Assembly: GCA_045561055.1 (NCBI GenBank)
Contig: JBJKYL010000019.1
Location: 372,001-436,000, forward strand
Length of the DNA stretch: 64,000 nt
Direction: 5' to 3'
Source: SMWC01 sp045561055
Lineage (GTDB): Bacteria > Pseudomonadota > Gammaproteobacteria > Steroidobacterales > Rariloculaceae
Part shown: one piece after another, positions 45,327 to 54,465 of the stretch
How the letters are laid out: each line of letters starts with the position of its first letter
How positions within the stretch are numbered: the first letter of the stretch is position 1
The notes under the pieces: generated by a model
Told to the model about the DNA's origin: nothing
Database searches by the model: none
Seen by the model: the letters and a program-made list of their open reading frames with translations, nothing else
Position numbers and translations under genes: made by a program

Positions 45327-46823
45327 ATGGATGTTTGGCTACAGGTACAAGAGCAGCTGCTTTTTATCGCGCAAACGCCGATGCTTTGGGTTGCCTGTTT
45401 GAGTGGTGTAACTCTCGGCATACTCTGGGGTGCGATGCCGGGTCTCTCGACAACGATGGCGATGACGCTGCTTATCGGTTTGACGGTGGGGATGCCACAA
45501 GCGGTTGCTATTATCTTTATGATCGGTGTGTATACGGGTAGTGTTTTCGGTGGAGCGATCTCAGCGGTACTAGTCAATATTCCGGGCACCCCGGACGCTG
45601 TGCCGACTATGGTTGAAGGTTACGCGCTCGCGAAACGTGGGGAGGGCGGTCTTGCGCTTGGTACGGCTATCTCTGCCTCGTTCGTCGGTAATTGGGTCGG
45701 CATCGTTTTGCTTATTTCATTCATCCCTGCCGTATTGTTTTTCGCGCTCCAGTTCAGGTCCTGGGAGATGTTCCTTTTGTCTTTATGGGGCATTGCCATT
45801 TGCGGCTCGATGTCGTCGATGGGATCACCACTGAAAGGTTGGATCTCCGGGTGGCTTGGCCTGCTCGTGTCGTTCGTAGGCCTAGACGCAATTCACGGAG
45901 TGTCCCGTTTCAGTTTTGGCTCTTACAATCTTGACGATGGCGTGAGCTTTATCCCTGTATTAATCGGATTATTCGGTCTAGCGGAAATTCTACGCGTCCT
46001 GCCGCAGAAATCTCCGCCGAGCATCCCGTCTGATGTTGGGCGAGTACTGCCATCAATTGGTACGTTAGTGAAGTATCTCCGGCCGAGTTTGCGGTCGGGG
46101 TTGATCGGTACGGTGATCGGCGCAATCCCTGGTGCCGGCGCGAACGTGGCATCTTTTTTCTCATACGACGTTGGGCGTCGTCGCGCTGGTCAGGAAGAGA
46201 AGAAGAAATGGGGTAAGGGTAGCTATGAGGCGATTGTATGTTCCGAAGTCGCTAATAACGCTAACGTTGGTGGGTCGATGTTGCCGACTCTGGCTTTGGG
46301 AATTCCAGGTAATGCTGCCGCGGCGGCAGTGCTAGCGGCGCTTGAACTCAAGAATGTCGTTGTAGGGCCTCTTATCCAGACTGAGAACCCTGGGCTAATT
46401 TTTTATATCTATATCGGCCTCATTATCGCGAACTTTTTTATGTATGGTATGGCAATCGCGTTGCTTAAGCCTTGCGTGAAGCTATTCAGCCTTCCCAAGA
46501 CGCTGTTGATGCCGTTGATATTGCCGATTTGTGTTCTAGGCGCATTTGCGGTGAACCTGAATTACTTTGACGTCTACGTCATGCTGATATCGGGACTGAT
46601 TGGTTACATCCTCCATTTACTTGGTTTCCCGCTTGCGCCTGTAGTGCTTGCGGTGATTCTAGGGCCGCTCGCCGACGAAAATTTACGGCGCGCGCTCCTC
46701 GTATTCGAGGATGTCGGTATCCTGACAGTTTTGTGGGAACGAAAGCTTGGGACAGTGCTGCTATTTGTTGTGTTGTACACTTTTTATGATGGAATCTTTA
46801 AACGTGGAAAGACTGGAACATAA
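45327..46823 (+). CDS. tctA: TTT transporter large permease (TctA), second system
   Basis: The 498-residue polytopic protein has the TctA blocks GAMPGLSTTMAMTLL, GGAISAVLVNIPGTPDAVPTM and GAIPGAGANVASFFSYD, with EVANNANVGGSMLPTLALGIPG. It forms the translocation path of the second TTT system. Four bases of stop and start are shared or adjacent with the following oxidoreductase (stop 46823, start 46824), so co-translation is likely. It differs clearly from the first TctA, which argues for independent origin. Confidence 0.9.
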   Translation: MDVWLQVQEQLLFIAQTPMLWVACLSGVTLGILWGAMPGLSTTMAMTLLIGLTVGMPQAVAIIFMIGVYTGSVFGGAISAVLVNIPGTPDAVPTMVEGYALAKRGEGGLALGTAISASFVGNWVGIVLLISFIPAVLFFALQFRSWEMFLLSLWGIAICGSMSSMGSPLKGWISGWLGLLVSFVGLDAIHGVSRFSFGSYNLDDGVSFIPVLIGLFGLAEILRVLPQKSPPSIPSDVGRVLPSIGTLVKYLRPSLRSGLIGTVIGAIPGAGANVASFFSYDVGRRRAGQEEKKKWGKGSYEAIVCSEVANNANVGGSMLPTLALGIPGNAAAAAVLAALELKNVVVGPLIQTENPGLIFYIYIGLIIANFFMYGMAIALLKPCVKLFSLPKTLLMPLILPICVLGAFAVNLNYFDVYVMLISGLIGYILHLLGFPLAPVVLAVILGPLADENLRRALLVFEDVGILTVLWERKLGTVLLFVVLYTFYDGIFKRGKTGT

Positions 46824-47948
46824 ATGGCGTTAAAAAAATCAAGGAATATCGGTCTCGCTGTGGTTGGGTGCGGAACGATCGGGCGTATAAGGGCGGGATT
46901 CGCGCGGCATTATCCGGGGGTAGAGTGGCTTGGGCTTTGCGATATCAAAGAAGGTTTGGGTAAAAAGCTTGCTGAAGACACTAAGGCTGATTTCTTTACG
47001 ACTGATGTGCGTGAGTTACTGGACCGGCCTGAGGTCAACGCCGTCATGATTCTGACGGAGGAGAGTCGGCACACGGAGCCGACCCTGATGGCGGCCGAGC
47101 GAGGTTATAAATTATTTATAGAGAAGCCGCTCGCGACGGATCCGCACGAGTCGGCACAGATTCTACAAGCGATAACAGATGGGGATGTTGATGCTTGTGT
47201 CGGCTACACGCAGCGTTTTCGCCGGCGATTCCTTACGATCAAGGAACGTTTGATGAGCGGTCAGATCGGCGACGTTCATTCGGTTGTTACCCGCGCAATG
47301 ATGAATCGTATGGTGCCTATAGCAACGATATCGAAGACGAAAGACCGCAAGAATCTAACGCCGATGGTGGTTTCCGGTACGCATAGTCTCGACATGTCAA
47401 TGTGGCTTATGGAAGGGAAGACACCGGTATCGGTATACGCACGTTCAACCGACAGAGTCCTTAAGGAGCTCGGCACCAAGGACTCGACGTTTGGCCTGTT
47501 CACCATGGATGACGGGACGATATTCTCAATGAACATCAGCTGGGGTCTACCAGTAGTGTGGCCTGGGTCAGTATATGGACTGGAAATTGGCATTGTTGGC
47601 ACTAAGGGCTTTATAGATGTCGAAGATACGCATCGCGATCTAGTCTTAGCAACAGAGGATCCATTACCAGCTGGTTATACGACCGAGAATTTTCAACCGC
47701 CGATGGAACGCCACGTCGATTTTCTTACGAGTTACCCTCCCGGAGATATTTGGAATGATCAATTCTGGGGGCCTATGAAAGAGGAAACGATATCATGGTT
47801 TACGCGGATAATGATGGATCTTGAGTCACCGCATGCGACGGCGGCGGATGGTCACCGTAACCTCATGTTGACAATGGCGATGGACCGCTCAGCGAAACTC
47901 GGGAAGGAGATCGCTTTGCCCGTCGATCCGTCACATTTCAGTGATTAG
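46824..47948 (+). CDS. Gfo/Idh/MocA-family oxidoreductase, copy 4
   Basis: The 374-residue protein starts GLAVVGCGTIGRIRAGF with the Rossmann glycines. It has FIEKPLATDPHESA near residue 95 and SGTHSLDMSMWLM near 190, with the catalytic His/Asp region. The start directly abuts the TctA stop. Copies 2 and 4 share the DTHRD segment and are the closest pair by eye. The enzyme probably oxidises the solute brought in by the second TTT system. Cofactor is NAD(P). Confidence 0.87.
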   Translation: MALKKSRNIGLAVVGCGTIGRIRAGFARHYPGVEWLGLCDIKEGLGKKLAEDTKADFFTTDVRELLDRPEVNAVMILTEESRHTEPTLMAAERGYKLFIEKPLATDPHESAQILQAITDGDVDACVGYTQRFRRRFLTIKERLMSGQIGDVHSVVTRAMMNRMVPIATISKTKDRKNLTPMVVSGTHSLDMSMWLMEGKTPVSVYARSTDRVLKELGTKDSTFGLFTMDDGTIFSMNISWGLPVVWPGSVYGLEIGIVGTKGFIDVEDTHRDLVLATEDPLPAGYTTENFQPPMERHVDFLTSYPPGDIWNDQFWGPMKEETISWFTRIMMDLESPHATAADGHRNLMLTMAMDRSAKLGKEIALPVDPSHFSD

Positions 47949-48084
47949 TTGTAGGAACTCCTGGGTAGGTGTGCCGCCCTGTTTTGATCTAGAGAGGGAT
48001 GTCTGCACTAGTTGTGGACTATTTCGGTTGTAGATGGGCTAAAATATCAAGTTGAAGATATTATTTGCTGACAATAAGAACAAT

Positions 48085-48090
48085 AGAGGA
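48085..48090 (+). promoter_or_regulatory. Ribosome-binding site of the small acidic gene
   Basis: AGAGGA sits six bases before the ATG at 48097, and it decides that start over the in-frame ATG at 48052. Confidence 0.6.
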
Positions 48091-48096
48091 ATATTC

Positions 48097-48264
48097 ATGG
48101 CAAATTTCGATGCCGACAAACTCAATGAGCGCTTAGAACAGTTAAATAGAGATCAACTAGCAACGATGGAAAAACTCGTTGCCGATTTGCTGGAAGAGAT
48201 GAGTGATTACAAGCCTGTTCCGAAGCGTGCTGGTGAGATAAACAAGAAATCTGATGCCGCCTAA
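48097..48264 (+). CDS. Small acidic helical protein upstream of ferritin-like gene
   Basis: The 55-residue product is highly charged (LNERLEQLNRDQLATMEKL, then DLLEEMSDYKPVP) and probably one or two helices that may form a coiled coil. No membrane segment or family is recognised. The gene has a good ribosome site and lies 35 bases before the ferritin-like gene, so a joint transcript is plausible. Function unknown. Confidence 0.6.
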   Translation: MANFDADKLNERLEQLNRDQLATMEKLVADLLEEMSDYKPVPKRAGEINKKSDAA

Positions 48265-48299
48265 TTTAGACTTTTGTTGACAGTTACTAGGGAAATAAA

Positions 48300-48716
48300 A
48301 TGGATAAGGAAAAAGTGATCGCAACGCTGAACAGCATACTTGAGCTCGAACTAGCAGGCGTCGTCCGCAGTATGCATTACTCGCTCATGATATTCGGATG
48401 GAACCGTATTCCGATTGTGCAGTGGTTTCGAGATGAGTCGACAGAGTCTCTCCAGCATGCGGCTAAAGCGGGGGAGTACATCACTTCGCTCGGTGGGCAC
48501 CCTTCGCTAAAGATTGGTGAGTTGCTAGAGACTCACCAGCACGATATCGATACGATGTTAGGGGAGCTCACTGAGCACGAGAATGAAGGCATTCGGTTAT
48601 ATCGTGAGCTGCTAGCGCTAGTCGAGGGTAAAGATATCCGTATGGAGGAATACGCACGGTCGATGATCCTCTCCGAAGAGGATCATCTCGATGAGATTGA
48701 TAAGATGCTGCGTTAG
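48300..48716 (+). CDS. Ferritin-like diiron protein (bacterioferritin-like)
   Basis: The 138-residue four-helix protein begins with LNSILELELAGVVRSMHYS, followed by ESTESLQHAAKAGEYITSLGGHPSL, EHENEGIRLYRELL and SEEDHLDEI. These supply Glu and His residues in the ferritin diiron pattern. The heme Met of classical bacterioferritin is not evident (Leu-Gln in its place) and the chain is 15-20 residues shorter. It probably stores iron or detoxifies peroxide in the cytoplasm. AGGGAA precedes the ATG. Partner of the small acidic gene upstream. Confidence 0.82.
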   Translation: MDKEKVIATLNSILELELAGVVRSMHYSLMIFGWNRIPIVQWFRDESTESLQHAAKAGEYITSLGGHPSLKIGELLETHQHDIDTMLGELTEHENEGIRLYRELLALVEGKDIRMEEYARSMILSEEDHLDEIDKMLR

Positions 48717-48796
48717 CGCTTATCGAGGCGCGTAAATTTAACTTCGTCGGGTAAAACAGAAATTCAGGATAGTTAATACGCGTCGCGTGAAGTCCG

Positions 48797-49765
48797 CTAT
48801 TTGATTGCTACCGGATTAAGCGGTGATCCTACCCCACCTGTTACGGGTATCGGTGGCGCGCAGAAGAAAAACTCATAAATTCCGTCTTCGGCGCAGTCAT
48901 CCGCGAGATGGTCAACCACGAAAATTTCGCCCATCGTGATACCGATCATTGGGATCACGACCCAATGCCACGGTTGTTGCGCCTCGGTCGTCTCGTTCGG
49001 GCGTACTTCGCAACCCCATGTGTCGCAACAGATTGCTGCGATTTCTTTTTCATAGATCCATTCTGCGGTCTCGAACGCCATTCCTGGTGCGTCACCGCCA
49101 GCATAGCCGCCCCACTCTCCAGCACGTTCTCGCTGTCCGAGCATTCCAGTACGCACAATAACGAAGTCACCTCGGCGAACCTCGACGCCCTGCGCTTCAG
49201 CTGTTTCGTTGAGGTCAGCATTCGTGATTGCCATACCCTCGTCGAGTGATTCAACTCCGGCATGCTTAGCGACGTCAAGGAGTACGCCGCGTCCCGCCAT
49301 CCGGTCTTTAACCTTTTCGATTCCGTTTTTTTGTGCGCCGTTCGTATCAACGAGTCGGGCGTCATAGCCGTTCCACATCTTGTCATCATAGAAAATGTGA
49401 CCAAGCGCGTCCCACTGCGTACCGCACTGCAGTGGCAGTGAGACCATGTCGTCGGCATAACGAAATTTACCACTATCCTGGTTGCCTGCTACTGCGTCCG
49501 TTCCTGTTGCGAGCATCGTATGTATAGGATTGAAACGATTGCCCCAAAGGGCTTTCTGTGGGCCGTTTTTATCGAAGTTTAGGCCTAGTGAAAAAACCTT
49601 ACCTTTGCGGACAAGTGCAGCCGCCTTAACCACATCCTCGGGCGTTATAAAATTCAATGTGCCGGCTTCATCGTCAGGGCCCCATCGGCCCCAGTTCTTA
49701 CATTTCTCCGCCGTCTCCCGGAGAATAGCCATGTCGAGTTTGCCCTTGCTGTAGTGTCGCGGCAT
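48797..49765 (-). CDS. Cyclase-family metal-dependent hydrolase
   Basis: The 322-residue protein belongs to the cyclase/kynurenine formamidase-type superfamily. The metal-site segment reads LPLQCGTQWDALGHIFYDD near residues 107-125. The Asp and His are present, but the typical HxGTHxD is altered to CGTQWD, so the first ligands differ. The long chain compared with the 210-residue formamidases matches the longer bacterial cyclase group. A strong AGGAGGGGAGG site precedes the ATG. The reaction is hydrolysis of a formamide, lactam or ester; substrate unknown. Confidence 0.83.
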   Translation of the reverse strand: MPRHYSKGKLDMAILRETAEKCKNWGRWGPDDEAGTLNFITPEDVVKAAALVRKGKVFSLGLNFDKNGPQKALWGNRFNPIHTMLATGTDAVAGNQDSGKFRYADDMVSLPLQCGTQWDALGHIFYDDKMWNGYDARLVDTNGAQKNGIEKVKDRMAGRGVLLDVAKHAGVESLDEGMAITNADLNETAEAQGVEVRRGDFVIVRTGMLGQRERAGEWGGYAGGDAPGMAFETAEWIYEKEIAAICCDTWGCEVRPNETTEAQQPWHWVVIPMIGITMGEIFVVDHLADDCAEDGIYEFFFCAPPIPVTGGVGSPLNPVAIK

Positions 49766-49907
49766 AGTGCCTCCCCTCCTTATGTTTTCGGGATAAAAAA
49801 ATGTTATTGGTTAGCATTACGGTGGATGCTTCAGTAGTTGTCAACCATTTCTCGGCGGCGTGGTGTTTAGTCTAATGACAGATGTCGCTGGGGGACCTAT
49901 TCTGAAG

Positions 49908-50657
49908 ATGCCGTCGATGCGCCTAGACGGCCAGGTAGCAGTAATTAGTGGCGCAGGTCGTGGCGTTGGTCGTGCCTGTGCACTCGCATTGGCAGAAGCT
50001 GGGGCTAGCGCAGTATTGGTAAGTCGCACACAGAGTGAACTCGATACAGTGGCGGAAACAATCGTGGCTGATGGTGGTTTGGCCTCGACACTCGTCTGCG
50101 ACGTTACCGATACGAAACAGGTCGCTGAGGCGATCGGTTCGCTTGAACGGATTGATATTCTCGTTAACGTGGCGGGGATTAATTTTCCCGAGCCTCTGGA
50201 TACTGTGACTGAGGATCACTTCGATCGCACAATGGCGCTAAACGTCAAGGCAACTTTCATGGTTTCACAGGCGGCCGTAAGGCTTATGCAGGCTAGAGGT
50301 TGCGGTGGGGCTATCATCAATGTTTCGTCGCAGATGGGACATGTCGGTGCTCCAAACCGGACTGTTTACTGCGCGTCGAAGCATGCCGTCGAAGGGATGA
50401 CGAAAGCCATGGCCGTGGAGCTCGCGCCGCAAAAAATACGTGTTAATTCGATCGGGCCAACGTTTATTCTGACGCCGCTGACTGCGCCCTTCTTCGAGAA
50501 TGAAGCTTTTCGGGAAGATACATTGCGGCGAATTCCTCGCGGCGAAGTTGGTGAGCTAGAGGACGTGATGGGTGCAGTTGTGTTTCTTGCGTCGCCGGCT
50601 GCTGCGCTGATTACGGGGGCCGCACTCCTGATTGACGGCGGTTGGACCGCCTGGTAG
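49908..50657 (+). CDS. Short-chain dehydrogenase/reductase (FabG-like)
   Basis: The chain starting at MPSMRLDGQVAVISG is the usual SDR length (about 249 residues). ISGAGRGVGRA holds the cofactor glycines, NVAGINF the NNAG-like motif, and VYCASKHAVEGMTKAMAVELAP the catalytic Tyr and Lys; the C-terminus ends GAALLIDGGWTAW. It should reduce or oxidise an alcohol or ketone with NAD(P)H. GTG 49860 and ATG 49875 are earlier in-frame options. The neighbouring cyclase-family gene is divergent. Substrate unknown. Confidence 0.88.
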   Translation: MPSMRLDGQVAVISGAGRGVGRACALALAEAGASAVLVSRTQSELDTVAETIVADGGLASTLVCDVTDTKQVAEAIGSLERIDILVNVAGINFPEPLDTVTEDHFDRTMALNVKATFMVSQAAVRLMQARGCGGAIINVSSQMGHVGAPNRTVYCASKHAVEGMTKAMAVELAPQKIRVNSIGPTFILTPLTAPFFENEAFREDTLRRIPRGEVGELEDVMGAVVFLASPAAALITGAALLIDGGWTAW

Positions 50658-50772
50658 CGGACCAATCGACTATATATTTGATAACGTTTCAAGAATGTCT
50701 TGAGGTAGTCGAGACGGAACGATCACGGTATACGGTATTGTTTGCGTCGCTTCGTAGCCCTATGGTTTGACG

Positions 50773-52254
50773 TTACTTGTTGTGTTGCGCCATCTTTAGC
50801 CCTTTGAGAGACCGCTCACGGCCGACCGAGCTCTTCAACGCAAGTTCGTAATTTTGACGTGCTTGCGCTCGTTCACCTAGTGACAAATAGGTATCCGCGA
50901 GTAGTTCCGCCGTCGGTTGCACGGGCTGGGCCGGCCCGTATTCTGGTGATACGCTAGCCTCTAGTTGCGCAGCTTCTTCCAGTAGCGCTATAGCCTTAGT
51001 CGAGTTTCCAGTTTCTAGCTCGATTTGACCCTCGAGCGACAGGTGCAATAGTCGCGGCACCATTGCTCGACGGCTGTTGGTTACGATTGGTTCTCCAGCG
51101 CCAATAGCCGCCAGTGCTATACCTGCACCGGCTAGGTCACCTTTCTTCAATGCGAGCACTCCCTGGATGTACTGGTCGGTAGCGATGAAGTAATGGCCTA
51201 GGCCGTCGTAGGTGACCTTAACGTCCGAGAGCGGGTGATCCCAGTCTTCCGAATCAACCAAAAATGAGGCACGCCCGGAGATAAAGTTCTGCCGGTGTAT
51301 GTTACCCGGATGCTGCTTCATCTGGTCCTGTATCAATGCCACGTACTCGGCCGCCTCCCGATCACGACCCATTTGGTTTAGGGCATAAACTACCCAGGTC
51401 AATGCGTGGTAGGCCTGATTGCCGTAAGGGTCGGCCTGGTTCGGGCGCCGGGCAATAGCCTCTTCAAACGATCGAACGTTACGTTCGTAGCCGAGGTCCC
51501 ACATACCTAGTGCGAAGTAGATATGCGAGCCCATGTGCAGCGCATGAACGGCCGACGGCGCAACTTCGGCGTAGACAGTCGCAGCCCGCAGCCCTAGTGG
51601 TGCATGGACTGGGTCATCATAACTGTGAATTGCGTAGTGCAGGGCTCCCGGATGGCGCGGGTTAATCGCTAGTATGTCTTCGGTAATAGCAGCAGCGCGC
51701 ATATAGCGTGTGTAGTCACGACCTCCATGGCTGGTCGTGATCAGCGAAATCGCGTAAAGCGCAGCGGCATCGTGATCGTCAGGGTATTTCTTATACATCT
51801 CGCCAAGAGCCGCGGAGTATGCGAGTTCGCGCTCTTCCTGGGTCCCTTCGGCGAACAGGATTTCAATCGATCGAAGGTAATCTTTCTCTCGCTCGGTTGA
51901 AAACATCGCTTCACGTTCGGCAACTGTCGAGCCTAGACGTTGAATTACGCTTCGGGACTTTTCTGTCTCGAAACGGTTCCAGAGCATGTGCTCGTAGGTA
52001 AGTGCCTCGCCCCAGTAGGCCATGCCAAACTCCGGATCCAGATCCTGAGCTGCTCTAAAGCTTACTCGTGCGTCTTCGAACTCAAAGTTGTGCAGTTGCA
52101 GAAGACCTACGATGAAAACTTCGTGTGCTTCAGGACTGCCGGACGTTGGAAATTCCGTACTACCATATATCTGGAAGTCACGTGCATCAGCGGCGGATGC
52201 CGTACCGGTGATAATAACGCTCAGTAGCAAAGCTAGACGGAAGATATTTTTCAT
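50773..52254 (-). CDS. Exported TPR protein, unknown
   Basis: The 493-residue protein has a signal peptide ending GTASAA and many helical pairs. Tetratricopeptide-like repeats are visible near FEFEDARVSFRAAQDLDPEFG and GLRAATVYAEVAPSAVHALH, and again at the C-terminus (LGERAQARQNYELALKSS). Conserved His (HALHMGSHIYFALG) may mark a binding face. TPR arrays in the periplasm serve protein-protein binding. No enzyme is identified. Confidence 0.78.
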   Translation of the reverse strand: MKNIFRLALLLSVIITGTASAADARDFQIYGSTEFPTSGSPEAHEVFIVGLLQLHNFEFEDARVSFRAAQDLDPEFGMAYWGEALTYEHMLWNRFETEKSRSVIQRLGSTVAEREAMFSTEREKDYLRSIEILFAEGTQEERELAYSAALGEMYKKYPDDHDAAALYAISLITTSHGGRDYTRYMRAAAITEDILAINPRHPGALHYAIHSYDDPVHAPLGLRAATVYAEVAPSAVHALHMGSHIYFALGMWDLGYERNVRSFEEAIARRPNQADPYGNQAYHALTWVVYALNQMGRDREAAEYVALIQDQMKQHPGNIHRQNFISGRASFLVDSEDWDHPLSDVKVTYDGLGHYFIATDQYIQGVLALKKGDLAGAGIALAAIGAGEPIVTNSRRAMVPRLLHLSLEGQIELETGNSTKAIALLEEAAQLEASVSPEYGPAQPVQPTAELLADTYLSLGERAQARQNYELALKSSVGRERSLKGLKMAQHNK

Positions 52255-52431
52255 CGGCTCATCTCTCTAATATGATCTTTAAATAACTGATTTTTATTGG
52301 CTCTTTATATTATACGCTGGAGTAGAGGGAAGATTGACGCGAAAAACAGCGTGTGGGCATAAACAACGAGTGTAGGTGAGTTCTACGACAGTGAAACTCC
52401 TAAGCGGCCTAATAAGAGCGGCTCTATTCGG

Positions 52432-53211
52432 TTAGCGACCCTTAAATTTCGGTTTCTTTTTGGCGAGGAATGCTTCGTAGCCGATACGATAATCCTCGGT
52501 GTCCACGGCATCGAAGCTTTCGTCGAGCTCCTCAGAGGTTAATGGCGTCGGATCTCCTAACCGGCGCACGAATTTTTTATGCCGGCGATTTACGAGCGGT
52601 GCAGTTTCGGCGATTCGATGTGCTAACGAGTATGAAGTCTTAAGTAACTCGCTGCCGGCAATCACTTGGTTTACGAGCCCGAGTTCATAAGCGCGCTTTG
52701 CATCGAAGATATCTCCGCTAATTAGAACCTCTAACATACCTCCCGTTCCTAAGAGATCTTTCAGCGTTTTGATCTCAGCATAGGACATAGTCAGTCCGAG
52801 ACGATTGATCGGTACACCGAAGCGACTTGTGTCACTACACAGTCGAAGATCACAGACGCTCGCGAGGTGCAGTCCACCACCAACACATACTCCGTGGATG
52901 GCCGCGATGATTGGATGCTGGCATTGCCTTAACGCAGTCAACGTTATTTCGATGTGCTCGACGTATGCCCTAACCTGCTCATTATTGTTGCGGTCCTTCT
53001 CGAATCCGGCAATATCTGCGCCGGCGGAGAAAGCCCGCTCGTCTACACCGCGAATGACTATACAGCGTATGGAATCGTTTTCGTGAAGTTCGCTAATCAG
53101 TTCCGCGATTCGAATCCATTGCGGTAGCCCTAATGCGTTGAGCTTATCCGGTCGGTTCAGAATGACGGTCGCTACTGCTCCTTCTATATCGACGTAGATC
53201 GGGTCGGTCAC
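52432..53211 (-). CDS. Enoyl-CoA hydratase/isomerase
   Basis: The 259-residue crotonase-fold protein shows VATVILNRPDKLNALG, the oxyanion-hole segment GVDERAFSAGADIAGF near residues 56-71, and AAIHGVCVGGGLHLASVCDL near 103-122. It acts on acyl-CoA thioesters. The initiation codon is GTG, one base after the aminotransferase stop, so the two genes are almost certainly co-translated. The catalytic Glu pair of true hydratases is not clearly retained in the second block (GGGLHL), so isomerase or other chemistry is possible. Confidence 0.86.
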   Translation of the reverse strand: MTDPIYVDIEGAVATVILNRPDKLNALGLPQWIRIAELISELHENDSIRCIVIRGVDERAFSAGADIAGFEKDRNNNEQVRAYVEHIEITLTALRQCQHPIIAAIHGVCVGGGLHLASVCDLRLCSDTSRFGVPINRLGLTMSYAEIKTLKDLLGTGGMLEVLISGDIFDAKRAYELGLVNQVIAGSELLKTSYSLAHRIAETAPLVNRRHKKFVRRLGDPTPLTSEELDESFDAVDTEDYRIGYEAFLAKKKPKFKGR

Positions 53212-53212
53212 G

Positions 53213-54376
53213 CTAGGATTTCAGATAGTTTAATGCCGCAGTTACGCCACCGGGCGAATGCGCGATACCTGCAGCGTCCAGTCCCATTTCGACTCCGGAT
53301 AGCGTTCCCGCTAGCATGAGATCATTGAAACTCCCGAGGTGTCCAATACGGAATACCTGATCGGCGAGTTTGCCAAGCCCAGTACCGAGCGACATGTCGT
53401 AGCGCTCGAGAATAACGGTGCGGATCTTATTTGCACTAACGTCCTCCGGAACCAGCACGGTTGTGACAGTTAAACTACAGCGCTCCGGGATAGTGCAGTA
53501 TTTCTCCATACCCCAGGCTTCAACGGCTCGGCGCGTCGCTTCTGCGTGGCGCGCGTGGCGCGCATAGATATTTGAAAACCCCTCTTCCTCCATGATGGCA
53601 AGCGCTTCTCTCAGACCGAAAAATATCCCACTCGCGGGTGTGTAAGGGAAGAACCCTGTGTCTATGGAGGGTAGTGCGTCCTCCCAGCTCCAATATGATT
53701 TGGGGAGACCGGCTTGTTTGCTTGCTGCGATCGACTTCTCGCTCAGGACGTTAAACGATAGCCCTGGTGGCAACATTAAACCCTTTTGTGAGCCTGCGAT
53801 GGTGACGTCGACACCCCAATCATCGTGAAGATACTCGACAGATGCGGCGGAGGACACCGCATCGACCATTAAAAGTGCGGGGTGACTGGCATTGTTTATT
53901 GCTTGGCGGATGGGAGGGATTTCATTTGCGATGCCGGTTGAAGTCTCGTTATGCACAACCATCACGGATTTAATATCGTGAGAAGAGTCTTCCTTGAGTT
54001 TCTCTTCAATCGTGATTGGATCGATGCCCTTCCGCCAATCGCAGTTGATCACTTCTACGTCGAGCCCAAAGCTCTCGGCGATCCTCCGCCAGTTGCCGGC
54101 AAAGAAGCCACTATCGAACATTAGGACTTTGTCGCCGGCGGAGAGTGTATTCGCAATTGCAGCTTCCCACGCTCCTGATGCTGAGCTTGGGAAAATAATG
54201 ACTGGCTCGGTTGTGCCGAAGATGTTTTGCAGTCGAGGAATTATTTCTAGCGTCAGGGCCGCGAAATCCGGGCCGCGATGGTCGATCGTTGGCCTCGCCA
54301 TAGCGCGAATGATTCGATCCGGAACGTTCGTTGGACCCGGTACCTGAAGGAAGTGTTGGCCGCTTTTATTGCTCAT
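53213..54376 (-). CDS. Serine/alanine-glyoxylate aminotransferase-like PLP enzyme
   Basis: The ATG at 54376 gives 387 residues starting MSNKSGQHFLQVPGPTNVP, the typical AGT start. PLP binding is shown by SSASGAWEAAI, MVDAVSSAAS and the Schiff-base Lys in AGSQKGLMLPP (near residue 198). It moves an amino group between serine or alanine and glyoxylate. A TTG at 54394 would add six residues and is less likely. The divergent FAD/Fe-S oxidase and following hydratase suggest glyoxylate metabolism. Confidence 0.89.
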   Translation of the reverse strand: MSNKSGQHFLQVPGPTNVPDRIIRAMARPTIDHRGPDFAALTLEIIPRLQNIFGTTEPVIIFPSSASGAWEAAIANTLSAGDKVLMFDSGFFAGNWRRIAESFGLDVEVINCDWRKGIDPITIEEKLKEDSSHDIKSVMVVHNETSTGIANEIPPIRQAINNASHPALLMVDAVSSAASVEYLHDDWGVDVTIAGSQKGLMLPPGLSFNVLSEKSIAASKQAGLPKSYWSWEDALPSIDTGFFPYTPASGIFFGLREALAIMEEEGFSNIYARHARHAEATRRAVEAWGMEKYCTIPERCSLTVTTVLVPEDVSANKIRTVILERYDMSLGTGLGKLADQVFRIGHLGSFNDLMLAGTLSGVEMGLDAAGIAHSPGGVTAALNYLKS

Positions 54377-54465
54377 TTTTAGTGTGTGCTTCAATATAAG
54401 AAAAACAGAATAGTACGGACGATAGCTCTAGAACCCAACTATTTATAACTGATTGACATCACTTG

